Assembly: GCA_002346305.1 (NCBI GenBank)
Contig: DDZI01000045.1
Coordinates: forward strand, 7,623 to 17,359
Direction: 5' to 3'
Source of the DNA: Actinobacteria bacterium UBA3012
Lineage (GTDB): Bacteria > Actinomycetota > Actinomycetes > Nanopelagicales > Nanopelagicaceae
Length of the DNA stretch: 9,737 bases
Part shown: piece after piece, positions 1 to 7,055 of the stretch
How the letters are laid out: the number at the start of each line of letters is the position of its first letter
Position numbering within the stretch: the stretch's first letter is position 1
Made by a program: the position numbers and the translations under genes
Notes under the pieces: model-generated
Database searches by the model: none
The model's input: only the letters and a program-made list of their open reading frames with translations
Told to the model about the DNA's origin: nothing

Positions 1-22
1 TCAAGTCCCGCCTCCCGCACCA
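1..22 (+). tRNA. 3' end of a tRNA, probably tRNA-Leu (partial)
   Basis: The first 22 bases fit the 3' end of a tRNA cut by the window edge. Bases 1-6 (tcaagt) fit the T-loop from position 55 to 60, 7-11 (cccgc) the 3' strand of the T-stem, 12-18 (ctcccgc) the 3' strand of the acceptor stem, 19 is an A discriminator, and 20-22 is an encoded CCA. The implied 5' acceptor strand is GCGGGAG. That acceptor stem with discriminator A, plus the TTCAAGTC T-loop style, is typical of bacterial tRNA-Leu (E. coli has a leucine tRNA with the same end, from memory). The anticodon and long variable arm lie outside the window, so the amino acid is an inference. Confidence 0.82.
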
Positions 23-100
23 ATTAAAAAATATTTAAAATCTCAGCCAGCTTCGCTCCAGTTAATCAGGATTTATCCATCTGTTGCTCAAGTAAGAAGC

Positions 101-105
101 GGAGG
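101..105 (+). promoter_or_regulatory. Ribosome binding site deciding the start of the PAQR gene
   Basis: GGAGG at 101-105 is the best Shine-Dalgarno match on the + strand here. It ends five bases before a TTG codon at 111 and overlaps the in-frame GTG at 105-107. A GTG start inside its own ribosome binding site is implausible, so TTG at 111 is the likely start. Confidence 0.6.
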
Positions 106-110
106 TGCAG

Positions 111-791
111 TTGAAAAATTCATTACCTTCATTACCCTCTTCGCCTTCCTTCCCCAACCTGCCAGTCCCGCCAAAGTTACGCGGCTGGTCACATTTAATT
201 GCAGCCCCGCTTGTTTTTATTGCATCTCTAGTTTTGTTTGTTTTAAGTAAAGAAAGTTTCAAGTTTGCAGTGGCCCTATATGCACTAACGGCAGTAGCGC
301 TATTTAGTGTTTCAGCAATTTATCATCGTGTTCCTTGGTCGCCTCGAAAGAAAAGAATTTGGCGCCGACTTGATCATGCAAATATAAATCTGATTATTGC
401 TGGCTCTTATACCCCATTTGCTGTGACGCTTTTAACTGGAAACGATCGCGCGATTTTGCTTTGGGTAATTTGGGTAGGCGCTCTTGCAGGAGTAGCGATC
501 AGAGTTTTTTGGCTTTCTGCACCCCGTTGGCTTTATGTGGGTATCTATTTGGCCCTTGGATGGGTCGCAATTATTTACACACCACAGTTATATCGAGAGG
601 GTGGATTAAAGATTCTGATACCCCTTCTCTTGGGTGGATTGTTTTATTCCGTTGGGGCACTTTCGTACGCTTTCAAGTTTCCTGGAAAAAATGCCCGCTA
701 CTTTGGCTTTCATGAATATTTTCACCTATTTGTAATTGCTGCTTGGATCTCTCAGTACGTTGCTATTTCAATCGCGATTTACACCTCTTGA
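111..791 (+). CDS. Hemolysin III family (PAQR-type) membrane protein
   Basis: This is an integral membrane protein of the hemolysin III/YqfA branch of the PAQR superfamily, whose bacterial function is poorly defined; some members affect membrane fluidity or lyse cells when overexpressed. It has about seven hydrophobic segments. Family signatures, numbered from the upstream GTG at 105: RGW at 26-28 before the first helix, S70 to H74 in SAIYH, D90-H91 in LDHAN, and H203/H207 in HEYFH. These are the expected Ser/His/Asp/His/His metal-site residues of the superfamily. Length (226 aa from TTG at 111) is normal. The first ~20 residues are rich in Ser and Pro and are encoded by a pyrimidine-rich tract with a 9-bp tandem duplication. 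No ATG or GTG lies between 108 and the RGW motif, so the start is 111 (best spacing from GGAGG) or 105. It stands alone on the + strand, 72 nt before ppx. Confidence 0.9.
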   Translation: MKNSLPSLPSSPSFPNLPVPPKLRGWSHLIAAPLVFIASLVLFVLSKESFKFAVALYALTAVALFSVSAIYHRVPWSPRKKRIWRRLDHANINLIIAGSYTPFAVTLLTGNDRAILLWVIWVGALAGVAIRVFWLSAPRWLYVGIYLALGWVAIIYTPQLYREGGLKILIPLLLGGLFYSVGALSYAFKFPGKNARYFGFHEYFHLFVIAAWISQYVAISIAIYTS

Positions 792-804
792 CGATTTCTT
801 GACG
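786..804. repeat. Direct repeat TCTTGACG, period 11 bp; PHO-box-like
   Basis: TCTTGACG occurs at 786-793 and again at 797-804, exactly 11 bp apart. The first copy overlaps the TGA stop of the upstream gene. Read on the - strand it gives GTCA-N7-GTCA, the core spacing of enterobacterial PHO boxes and the 11-nt period of PhoP-type sites in general. It lies 60-78 bp before the ppx start, a phosphate-metabolism gene. Alternatively, either TTGACG could be a sigma-70 -35 hexamer, but no good -10 sits 16-18 bp downstream of either. The regulatory role is inference. Confidence 0.35.
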
Positions 805-844
805 CCAATAGAAATTTTGAGCGCTTAAGAGAATATTTGCCCTC

Positions 845-864
845 TGCGCGGTAAGTTTCGCGCA
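845..864 (+). promoter_or_regulatory. Inverted repeat and -10-like hexamer at the ppx start
   Basis: TGCGCG at 845-850 and CGCGCA at 859-864 form a perfect 6-bp inverted repeat around an 8-nt loop, and the last base is the A of the ppx ATG. The loop contains TAAGTT (852-857), which fits TANNNT and lies exactly 6 nt before the ATG, as expected for a leaderless transcript. There is no clear Shine-Dalgarno sequence. Either reading (leaderless start, or a hairpin over the start codon) is possible; if transcription begins at the ATG, the hairpin cannot form in RNA. Confidence 0.35.
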
Positions 865-1778
865 TGCGATTAGGAGTTCTAGATGTTGGCTCCAACACCA
901 TTCATCTGCAGGTAGTAGATGCCCATCGCGGTGCACAACCAATTCCAGCTACCAGTCACAAAACAGAACTTCACTTAACTGATTATTTGGATGCCGGTGG
1001 ATCAATCACAATAGATGGAATCCAAGCGCTAACTTCAATTATTAAAGCCGCAATGGCCGAAGCTGTAAAAGTCCAAAGTGAAGAGATTTTAACTTTTGCT
1101 ACCTCTGCTATCCGAGATGCCACAAATGGTGAGCGCGTAATCAATCACATTAATGAAAATTGTGGGATTGAGTTAAGTGTTTTATCTGGTGAAGAAGAAG
1201 CACGTTTTACCTTTTTAGCTGCTCGACGTTGGTTTGGTTGGTCAAGTGGAGATTTAATGGTCATCGATATCGGAGGTGGATCCCTTGAACTAGCAACTGG
1301 TCGCGATGAGGAACCAGCTCTTGCTTTGTCACTTCCACTTGGTGCCGGGCGACTAACACATAATTTTCTTAAGGATGATCCATTTACTAGCAAATCTGCA
1401 CGCGATCTTGAAGATTACATCGATGAGTATTTGGAGACACCTGCTGCAGCTTTGGCTGAGCATGAGGTCGATAAAGTAGTTGGAACAAGTAAGACGCTAA
1501 GAACTCTTGCCAAAATGTCACAAGATTGGCTTGGAGATTCAGATAAACGTTTAACTCGTGACTGTCTTGATGAGATGGTTCCTAAACTTCTAAAGATGAA
1601 AGCATCAGAGCGCAATGAACTTCCTGGTGTTTCTAAAACGCGGGCACATCAAATAGTTGCTGGCGCGATGGTGGCGCGCCAAACTTTGCATGCAATCGGA
1701 GTAGATGAAATCCAGATCTGTCCATGGGCTCTTCGAGAAGGTGTGATTCTCAAAAGATTAGATTGGTTAGAAGTTTAA
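864..1778 (+). CDS. ppx: Exopolyphosphatase, Ppx/GppA family (mycobacterial Ppx1 type)
   Basis: A cytosolic phosphatase of the ASKHA fold that removes terminal phosphate from polyphosphate; relatives also hydrolyse pppGpp. The sequence has phosphate-1 motif LDVGSNTIHL (residues 6-15), ATSAIRDA (79-86), the acidic GEEEAR (109-114) with the expected catalytic glutamate, and phosphate-2 motif DIGGGSLEL (135-143). The C-terminal ICPWALREG block is typical of actinobacterial Ppx1 (Rv0496 type). At 304 aa it is the short form, without the C-terminal HD-like domains of E. coli Ppx. The ATG at 864 is supported because MRLGVLDVGSNT aligns directly with mycobacterial proteins from their first residue (from memory). 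It converges with mutT1, sharing TTAA at 1775-1778. ppk1 lies on the opposite strand, so both arms of polyphosphate turnover are within 4 kb. GppA-like pppGpp hydrolysis cannot be excluded. Confidence 0.93.
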   Translation: MRLGVLDVGSNTIHLQVVDAHRGAQPIPATSHKTELHLTDYLDAGGSITIDGIQALTSIIKAAMAEAVKVQSEEILTFATSAIRDATNGERVINHINENCGIELSVLSGEEEARFTFLAARRWFGWSSGDLMVIDIGGGSLELATGRDEEPALALSLPLGAGRLTHNFLKDDPFTSKSARDLEDYIDEYLETPAAALAEHEVDKVVGTSKTLRTLAKMSQDWLGDSDKRLTRDCLDEMVPKLLKMKASERNELPGVSKTRAHQIVAGAMVARQTLHAIGVDEIQICPWALREGVILKRLDWLEV

Positions 1779-2707
1779 GGGGCTTGAATAAAGTTTATTG
1801 CTCGTACTTTCCCATCACGGTGAAACAAAACCCAACCATCGCCCGGTTCTAATCCACGATCAATTTCATCAACTGCCATTGCACCTGCCAACTCTTTCAA
1901 AATCTTAGGCAGAACTGGATTATGACTACATAGCAATACAGTTTTAGGAGTTTCACTATCTTTGGAAGCTTTCAAAAACTTTTTTGCAAACTTAAGTGGT
2001 TTCTCTTTATCGCGAGAGTATTGATATTCGCTGATATCGCTGGCAATCCCAACAGCAATTCCAAGATCGCGCCCTAGCGGTTTTACTGTTTCAAGGCAGC
2101 GATAAGCATCAGAACTAAAGATTTCATCGATTTCATATGCCTCGTAAATCGATCTGAACTTTTCGGATTGAACTTGACCGCGGTTATCCAGTGGTCGATC
2201 TCCATCGTCGCCGATCCATTCAACCCGTTTTAAAGCCTTGGCATGGCGCAATAAAATCAAAGTTGAGTTTTGGTCTATACCTGGGGAGATCTCTTTAAAC
2301 AACTTAAGTACTTTTCGATCCTCTTCGTGCGTCAACTTGGACTTTGCACTTTTAATGCTATGCCACTCAAATTTATCTACTTCTTGCAAATCTGTAATTG
2401 GCTTTGCTGCAGAAATCGCTTGCGCCGCCCAATACTTAACTCGTTTCGGAACTCCTTCTGCTAAATATTGGATTTCGGCAATTAACGGACCAAATTTCGC
2501 CTCGTACCCAGTCTCTTCCAATACTTCTCTATGTGCAGCCGCTAAAAAAGATTCGCCAAACTCAATCTTGCCTTTCGGGAAAGACCAATCGTCATAACGA
2601 GGTCGATGAATTAGGCCAATCTCGATTTCATCTTGATTTATCCGATACAAAACTGCACCAGCAGCCATGATTTCAGAAGTATTTACATCAAACTCTGATT
2701 TACTCAT
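1775..2707 (-). CDS. mutT1: Nudix hydrolase fused to histidine phosphatase (MutT1 type)
   Basis: A two-domain protein of 310 aa. The N-terminal Nudix domain (about 10-140) has a complete Nudix box at 46-68 (G46, E52, R60-E61, E64-E65, G67) matching GX5EX7REUXEEXGU. The C-terminal histidine phosphatase domain (about 147-310) has LRHAKA with catalytic H155, the R203 region (SSDAYR) and the second histidine H262 in CSHNP, a SixA-like pattern. Mycobacterial MutT1 has this architecture and hydrolyses 8-oxo-dGTP/8-oxo-GTP and diadenosine polyphosphates. Its ATG overlaps the ppk1 stop as ATGA (2704-2707), so the two are probably translationally coupled; ppk-mutT1 adjacency is also seen in mycobacteria (Rv2984/Rv2985). 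Substrate here is inferred from architecture and context. Confidence 0.92.
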   Translation of the reverse strand: MSKSEFDVNTSEIMAAGAVLYRINQDEIEIGLIHRPRYDDWSFPKGKIEFGESFLAAAHREVLEETGYEAKFGPLIAEIQYLAEGVPKRVKYWAAQAISAAKPITDLQEVDKFEWHSIKSAKSKLTHEEDRKVLKLFKEISPGIDQNSTLILLRHAKALKRVEWIGDDGDRPLDNRGQVQSEKFRSIYEAYEIDEIFSSDAYRCLETVKPLGRDLGIAVGIASDISEYQYSRDKEKPLKFAKKFLKASKDSETPKTVLLCSHNPVLPKILKELAGAMAVDEIDRGLEPGDGWVLFHRDGKVRAINFIQAP

Positions 2708-4806
2708 GAGTACAAGCGCCTCTTTCTATTGATCATAACTTCCTGTGGAGTTTGCAATCGTTTTCCAGATGCATCAGAAACTTTACGTCGCCATTTGTCG
2801 CCTTCAACTAAATGCCAAGTTGATAAATCATCTGACAAATCTTCAGACATCGCCTGATCTAATTCGAGTTTATGATCCATTCTTTCCACACGAATCAAAC
2901 TTTCAATTCTTCGATCTAGGTTTCTGTGCATCAAATCTGCACTACCTATCCAATATTCATTACTGCCGGCAGATACAAAATTATAAATTCGAGTATGTTC
3001 CAAAAATCTACCTAGTACTGATCGAACAACAATGTTTTCAGAAAGACCAGGTACGCCGGCTTTAAGAGCGCAAATACCTCTAACTACCAATTTGACGGGG
3101 ACTCCCATTGCCGATGCCTTATAGAGCGCTTCAATAATTTCTTCATCCAACAGAGAGTTTAATTTGAAACGGATACCACTTGGTTTGCCCGCACTGTGAT
3201 TATTAATCTCATTTTGGATTCGCTCTAAAATTCCAGTTCGAAGTGTTTTTGGTGCTACTAGTAATCGAGCATAAGTTGTAGAGGGAGCGAAACCAGATAA
3301 TTGATTAAATAATTTAGTTAAATCATCGCACAACGAGAAGTCAGCGCTTAGTAATCCGAAGTCGTCATAGAACCTTGCAGTTTTTGGGTTGTAATTTCCT
3401 GTTCCAACATGGCAGTACCTTCTAATTCCACTTGGTTCTTCACGTACCACTAGTGATAACTTCGCATGAGTTTTAAGACCTAGTAACCCATAAACGACAT
3501 GCACCCCAGCATCTTCTAGTTTGCGCGCCCATTTCATATTGGCCATTTCATCAAAACGCGCCCTAATTTCTACAACCGCAAGAACCTGCTTCCCGGCCTC
3601 TGCAGCTTCTATTAATGTATTTACGATTGGTGAATCACCAGATGTCCGATACAAAGTTTGCTTAATTGCCAAAACATGCGGGTCTGCTGTGGCCGATTCC
3701 AAGAATTTAACAACCGTGTTTGTAAAAGAATCATATGGATGATGCAAGAGGACTTCCCCATGACGAAGCGCCGCAAAGAATTCTTCTGGAGAATCATCTT
3801 CCAATTCCTCAAATTGCGGCGGAATTGAACTTGAGAACGGAGGGAACTTTAAATTTGCAATTTCAAGATCTGCAATCTGATTTAAGCCAGTTAAATCCAA
3901 GGGCTCTTGGTATTTAATGATTTCACTTTCATCAATCTCTAATTCATCGGCCAAATCAGCGAGGACTTTAGCTGGGATATCTAGTGGAACTTCAAGACGA
4001 ACTGGAGTTCCAAACCTCCGCTTTTGCAACTCTTTTTCCAGAGTGAGCAAGATGTCATCAGTCTCTTCTTCATCAAGTTCCATATCTTGATTTCGAGTCA
4101 ATCTAAAGGTGTAATGAGTCAAGATCTCCATTCCAGGAAATAAATGGTTCAGATTTTTTCTGATAAGTAACTCAAGTGGAATGTATCGATTTTTGGCGCC
4201 ATCAGAAGTTGCAATAAATCTTGGTAAATTCAATGGAATCTTTACTCTTGCAAAAAACTCTTCGCGAGAATCTGGGTTACGAAGTTGAATTCCCATATTG
4301 AGTGATAGGCCAGAAATATGCGGGAATGGGTGTGCTGGATCTACTCCTAGTGGAGTTAGTACTGGATAAATTTTAGATGTGAATAAATCCTGAAGATAAA
4401 CAAGCTCACTTTCAGTCAACTCATCCCAGGTTAAGAAATTAACTCCGATTTTTGATAACTCTGGAATTAAATCACTGTGGAAACATTTCGATTGTCGCTC
4501 AACAAGTTCGTGGGTTCGTTTTAAAAGTACTTTCATCTGCTCTCTTGGAACGAAGCCAGCAGAATTTACATTCCCAACTCCGGCTTCAATCTTTCGTTTC
4601 AACGATGCAACTCGCACCATGAAGAACTCATCAAGATTAGAGGTGAAAATCGCTAGAAATCTAATTCTTTCAAAGAGTGGAATCTCTTTATCTTCAGCCA
4701 TCTCAAGAACTCGCTGATTAAAATCTAACCAACTTAACTCGCGATCGGTAAACCGGCTCGCTTCTGGATTGGACACCCGCCAATCTTGCCTGAAATGGGT
4801 GAACAA
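2704..4806 (-). CDS. ppk1: Polyphosphate kinase 1
   Basis: Ppk1 reversibly polymerises the gamma-phosphate of ATP into polyphosphate. The 700-aa length is close to E. coli Ppk (688). The N-terminal signature RELSWLDFNQRVLEMAED is present. The C-terminal phospholipase-D-like half has KTHAKL with H447 (expected autophosphorylated histidine, E. coli H435), then GTGNYNPKTARFYDD, and FLEHTR with H604 (E. coli H592); both histidines are offset by 12, so the core is colinear. The start is uncertain: TTG at 4806 has no upstream Shine-Dalgarno, and an in-frame GTG at 4776-4774 would give 690 aa and still keep the whole signature. It lies 59 nt after rdgB and overlaps mutT1 by 4 nt. That 59-nt gap is among the longest in the run and could hold a promoter, but I see no convincing one. 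Confidence 0.96.
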   Translation of the reverse strand: MFTHFRQDWRVSNPEASRFTDRELSWLDFNQRVLEMAEDKEIPLFERIRFLAIFTSNLDEFFMVRVASLKRKIEAGVGNVNSAGFVPREQMKVLLKRTHELVERQSKCFHSDLIPELSKIGVNFLTWDELTESELVYLQDLFTSKIYPVLTPLGVDPAHPFPHISGLSLNMGIQLRNPDSREEFFARVKIPLNLPRFIATSDGAKNRYIPLELLIRKNLNHLFPGMEILTHYTFRLTRNQDMELDEEETDDILLTLEKELQKRRFGTPVRLEVPLDIPAKVLADLADELEIDESEIIKYQEPLDLTGLNQIADLEIANLKFPPFSSSIPPQFEELEDDSPEEFFAALRHGEVLLHHPYDSFTNTVVKFLESATADPHVLAIKQTLYRTSGDSPIVNTLIEAAEAGKQVLAVVEIRARFDEMANMKWARKLEDAGVHVVYGLLGLKTHAKLSLVVREEPSGIRRYCHVGTGNYNPKTARFYDDFGLLSADFSLCDDLTKLFNQLSGFAPSTTYARLLVAPKTLRTGILERIQNEINNHSAGKPSGIRFKLNSLLDEEIIEALYKASAMGVPVKLVVRGICALKAGVPGLSENIVVRSVLGRFLEHTRIYNFVSAGSNEYWIGSADLMHRNLDRRIESLIRVERMDHKLELDQAMSEDLSDDLSTWHLVEGDKWRRKVSDASGKRLQTPQEVMINRKRRLYS

Positions 4807-4865
4807 CAGGTAAAAAGATGGAGTGCTAACTCTGAACAGGCCAAAGTAGCGCCTCTAAAAACCAC

Positions 4866-5456
4866 CTAAAGAGCGTTAAGTACCTTTGGAACCAAGGCTC
4901 TAAACGCCATTCCGCGATGGCTTATCTGATCTTTAAGAGCAGGATCCATTTGCGCCGTAGTTATCTCAAAACCGTCGGGGATGAAAATTGGATCGTAACC
5001 AAAACCAGATTCACCAATTGGAGTAGTCGTTAATCTCCCAAGCAATTTCTCTTCCACGAATAATTCAAATCCATCTGGTTTAGCAAATGCAGCCGCACAA
5101 TGAAATGACGCCGAGCGATCCAGCACCTGAGCCATATCTCTGAGCACTTTGTTTAAGTTTGCTAAATCATCTCCATGAGTTCCCGCATAACGTGCTGAAA
5201 AAATCCCCGGAGCACCATTTAGTGCATTGACACTTAAACCGCTGTCATCCGCTATTGCTGGCAATCCAGTCACTTTTGCAACCGCGTGTGCCTTTAACAA
5301 AGCATTCCCAATAAAAGAATCTTCAGTTTCTTCAACATCATCAAGATTGGGAAATGAATCAGTGCCAATTAATTCAACTTCAGGCATCACCTCCGCGATA
5401 ATTCTTTGTAGCTCGACTATTTTTCCTTTATTGCGAGTAGCAAGTACTAATTTCAT
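4866..5456 (-). CDS. rdgB: dITP/XTP pyrophosphatase (RdgB/HAM1 family)
   Basis: A house-cleaning enzyme that hydrolyses dITP, ITP, XTP and dXTP to monophosphate and PPi, keeping deaminated purines out of DNA and RNA. All family motifs are present in its 196 aa: TRNKGK (7-12) for phosphate binding, TEDSFIGNALLKA (44-56), the metal/catalytic ADDSGL (69-74), GAPGIFSARY (81-90), FGYDP (152-156) for base recognition, and SHRG near the C-terminus. The ATG at 5456 begins directly with the KLVLATRNKGK strand as in homologues. It follows rph by 10 nt with only a weak AAGAG ribosome-binding stretch, so it is probably co-transcribed; rph-rdgB adjacency is common in bacteria. Confidence 0.96.
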   Translation of the reverse strand: MKLVLATRNKGKIVELQRIIAEVMPEVELIGTDSFPNLDDVEETEDSFIGNALLKAHAVAKVTGLPAIADDSGLSVNALNGAPGIFSARYAGTHGDDLANLNKVLRDMAQVLDRSASFHCAAAFAKPDGFELFVEEKLLGRLTTTPIGESGFGYDPIFIPDGFEITTAQMDPALKDQISHRGMAFRALVPKVLNAL

Positions 5457-5466
5457 TTATTGCTCT

Positions 5467-6210
5467 TTACTTTGCAAGAGCTGCTTTTTGAAATTGTGTT
5501 AATTCAGAACATCCCTTGACTGCTAAATCTAAAAGTTGATCAAGAAGTGCACGGTCGAAAGGTTCGCGTTCTGCAGTTCCTTGCACTTCAACAAATTTTC
5601 CTGATCCTGTACAAACCACATTCATATCAGTATCAGCACGGACATCTTCTTCATAGCAAAGATCTAAAGTTGGTTTTCCATCAATGATTCCAACGCTAAC
5701 TGCTGAAATTGAATCTGTAATTGGCGATCCCTTAACCAAACCTTTTCCTTGCGCCCAAGTAATTGCATCCACCAATGCAACATATGCTCCAGTGATTGCT
5801 GCGGTGCGCGTTCCCCCATCGGCTTGTAATACATCGCAATCAAGCACAATTGTATTTTCACCGAGTGCTGACATATCAATAATTGAACGCATAGATCTGC
5901 CGATTAAACGTGAAATTTCTTGAGTACGTCCTCCCAATTTTCCTTTAACACTTTCACGATCTGATCGCGTATTAGTGGCGCGCGGCAACATTGAGTACTC
6001 CGAAGTAACCCAACCTTTTCCTTGTCCAGCCATCCAGCGCGGAACACCAGCAGTAAAAGATGCAGCACAAAGAACACGCGTTTGCCCAAACTCAACAATC
6101 ACTGAACCTTCGGCATGATTTAGCCATCCGCGCGTAAATTTTATTTCGCGCAGGGCGTCGCTACTTCGTCCATCACTTCTTTTGTTGATTGATCCATCGC
6201 TTGGTGTCAT
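5467..6210 (-). CDS. rph: Ribonuclease PH
   Basis: A phosphate-dependent 3'-5' exoribonuclease that trims tRNA precursors back to the mature 3' end and takes part in RNA turnover, as a ring hexamer. The 247-aa protein has the N-terminal RSDGR and G28-W29 region, RWMAGQGKGWVTSEYSMLPR (58-77), the R82-R85 loop, the phosphate-binding GGTRT (132-136, R135) and the metal-binding YEEDVRADTD (186-195, D189 and D195). Length is normal for the family. The start is well supported: ATG at 6210 preceded by AGGAGAG. It lies 23 nt after murI and 10 nt before rdgB. In mycobacteria a metallo-beta-lactamase-fold gene sits between murI and rph; it is absent here. Confidence 0.97.
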   Translation of the reverse strand: MTPSDGSINKRSDGRSSDALREIKFTRGWLNHAEGSVIVEFGQTRVLCAASFTAGVPRWMAGQGKGWVTSEYSMLPRATNTRSDRESVKGKLGGRTQEISRLIGRSMRSIIDMSALGENTIVLDCDVLQADGGTRTAAITGAYVALVDAITWAQGKGLVKGSPITDSISAVSVGIIDGKPTLDLCYEEDVRADTDMNVVCTGSGKFVEVQGTAEREPFDRALLDQLLDLAVKGCSELTQFQKAALAK

Positions 6211-6215
6211 TGATG

Positions 6216-6222
6216 CTCTCCT
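6216..6222 (-). promoter_or_regulatory. Ribosome binding site of rph
   Basis: On the - strand AGGAGAG reads from 6222 to 6216, with the AGGAG core seven bases before the ATG at 6210. It is the clearest Shine-Dalgarno sequence in the window and fixes the rph start. Confidence 0.75.
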
Positions 6223-6233
6223 AGTTTTATAAG

Positions 6234-7055
6234 TTAAAGGGTTAAATTCTCTACAGCAGTAACTTCTGGACCAAGAAAACGTCTTGCAAGAGCCGAAAAT
6301 GTTCGGGTGTCACCAGTTGCATAAAACTTATGCTCAGGCAATCCGGCATTTGCTGCTCTTTCTATTCCGCTTGCTGCCAATGTTCGATAGAGATCTTTAG
6401 CAGTTTCTTCAGCACTGGAAACTAATGTCACATCCTCGCCAACCACGTATGAAATCACGCCAGTTAACAACGGATAGTGAGTACATCCAAGAACCAAAGT
6501 ATCTGCACCGGCATCAATAATCGGCTGCAAGTAATCCGTAGCAATCTTTAATATCTCTTGGCCAAAGGTTTCCCCGCGCTCTACATAAGAAACAAACAAT
6601 GGACATGCAACGGAGGTAATCTCAAGTTGTGGTGCTGCGGCAAATGCATCTGCATAAGCGCGCGAATCTATTGTTGTTTGCGTTCCAATAACTCCAATTC
6701 GGCCATTACGTGTTGCAGCTACGGCACGACGCACTGCAGGTTGGATTACTTCAATAACCGGAATTGAATATCGCTCACGCGCATCCCGCAACATCGCTGC
6801 ACTTGCAGTGTTACAAGCAATTACAATTGCTTTGACACCTTGCTCAACTAAGTTATCCATAATCTCTAGCGCGAATGCGCGCACTTCAGCCAGTGGTCTT
6901 GGTCCGTATGGTCCGCGGGCAGTATCCCCGATGTAAAGAATTGGTTCATTTGGAAGTTGATCCAAAATTGCTCGCGCAACAGTTAATCCACCCACTCCTG
7001 AGTCAAAGACTCCGATAGGGGCAGCAGTTGCTGGCAGGTTAGACAGGTTTGGCAC
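6234..7055 (-). CDS. murI: Glutamate racemase
   Basis: A cofactor-independent racemase that makes D-glutamate from L-glutamate for peptidoglycan precursors. It has IGVFDSGVGGLTV (D18, S19), the GDTARGPYG loop (43-51), the first catalytic cysteine C81 in ACNTAS, and the second C191 in LGCTHYP with H193. Both catalytic cysteines and the flanking residues are intact, and 273 aa is a normal length. The start is GTG at 7055, giving an 11-12-residue lead before the first strand; there is no strong Shine-Dalgarno, only AGG nine bases upstream within the cysM stop region. TAGGCT, beginning at the cysM TAG, also resembles a -10 hexamer 7 nt before the GTG, but this is weak. It follows cysM by 10 nt; the rhomboid-like gene found between them in mycobacteria is missing. 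Confidence 0.97.
   Translation of the reverse strand: MPNLSNLPATAAPIGVFDSGVGGLTVARAILDQLPNEPILYIGDTARGPYGPRPLAEVRAFALEIMDNLVEQGVKAIVIACNTASAAMLRDARERYSIPVIEVIQPAVRRAVAATRNGRIGVIGTQTTIDSRAYADAFAAAPQLEITSVACPLFVSYVERGETFGQEILKIATDYLQPIIDAGADTLVLGCTHYPLLTGVISYVVGEDVTLVSSAEETAKDLYRTLAASGIERAANAGLPEHKFYATGDTRTFSALARRFLGPEVTAVENLTL

Noticed and set aside
23..100. Promoter for the PAQR gene in the AT-rich leader
   Set aside because: TATCCA at 74-79 has only a poor -35 partner 16 bp upstream; read-through from the tRNA is equally possible.
1..104. tRNA 3' end as an attachment site for an integrated element
   Set aside because: No integrase, no second copy of the tRNA end, and only conserved chromosomal genes follow.
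2238..2597. 119-codon open frame on the + strand opposite mutT1
   Set aside because: Antisense shadow of the Nudix domain, no recognisable domain and no Shine-Dalgarno.
4812..4833. Terminator after rdgB (GAGT-TAGC-ACTC followed by a T-run on the - strand)
   Set aside because: The stem is only 4 bp and the T-run is offset and interrupted; too weak to call an intrinsic terminator.
4801..4840. CCTGTT repeated 30 bp apart on the - strand before ppk1, plus one GTTCACC resembling a Streptomyces PHO half-site
   Set aside because: The copies do not have the 11-bp period of PHO boxes and the GTTCACC is single and inside the possible coding start.
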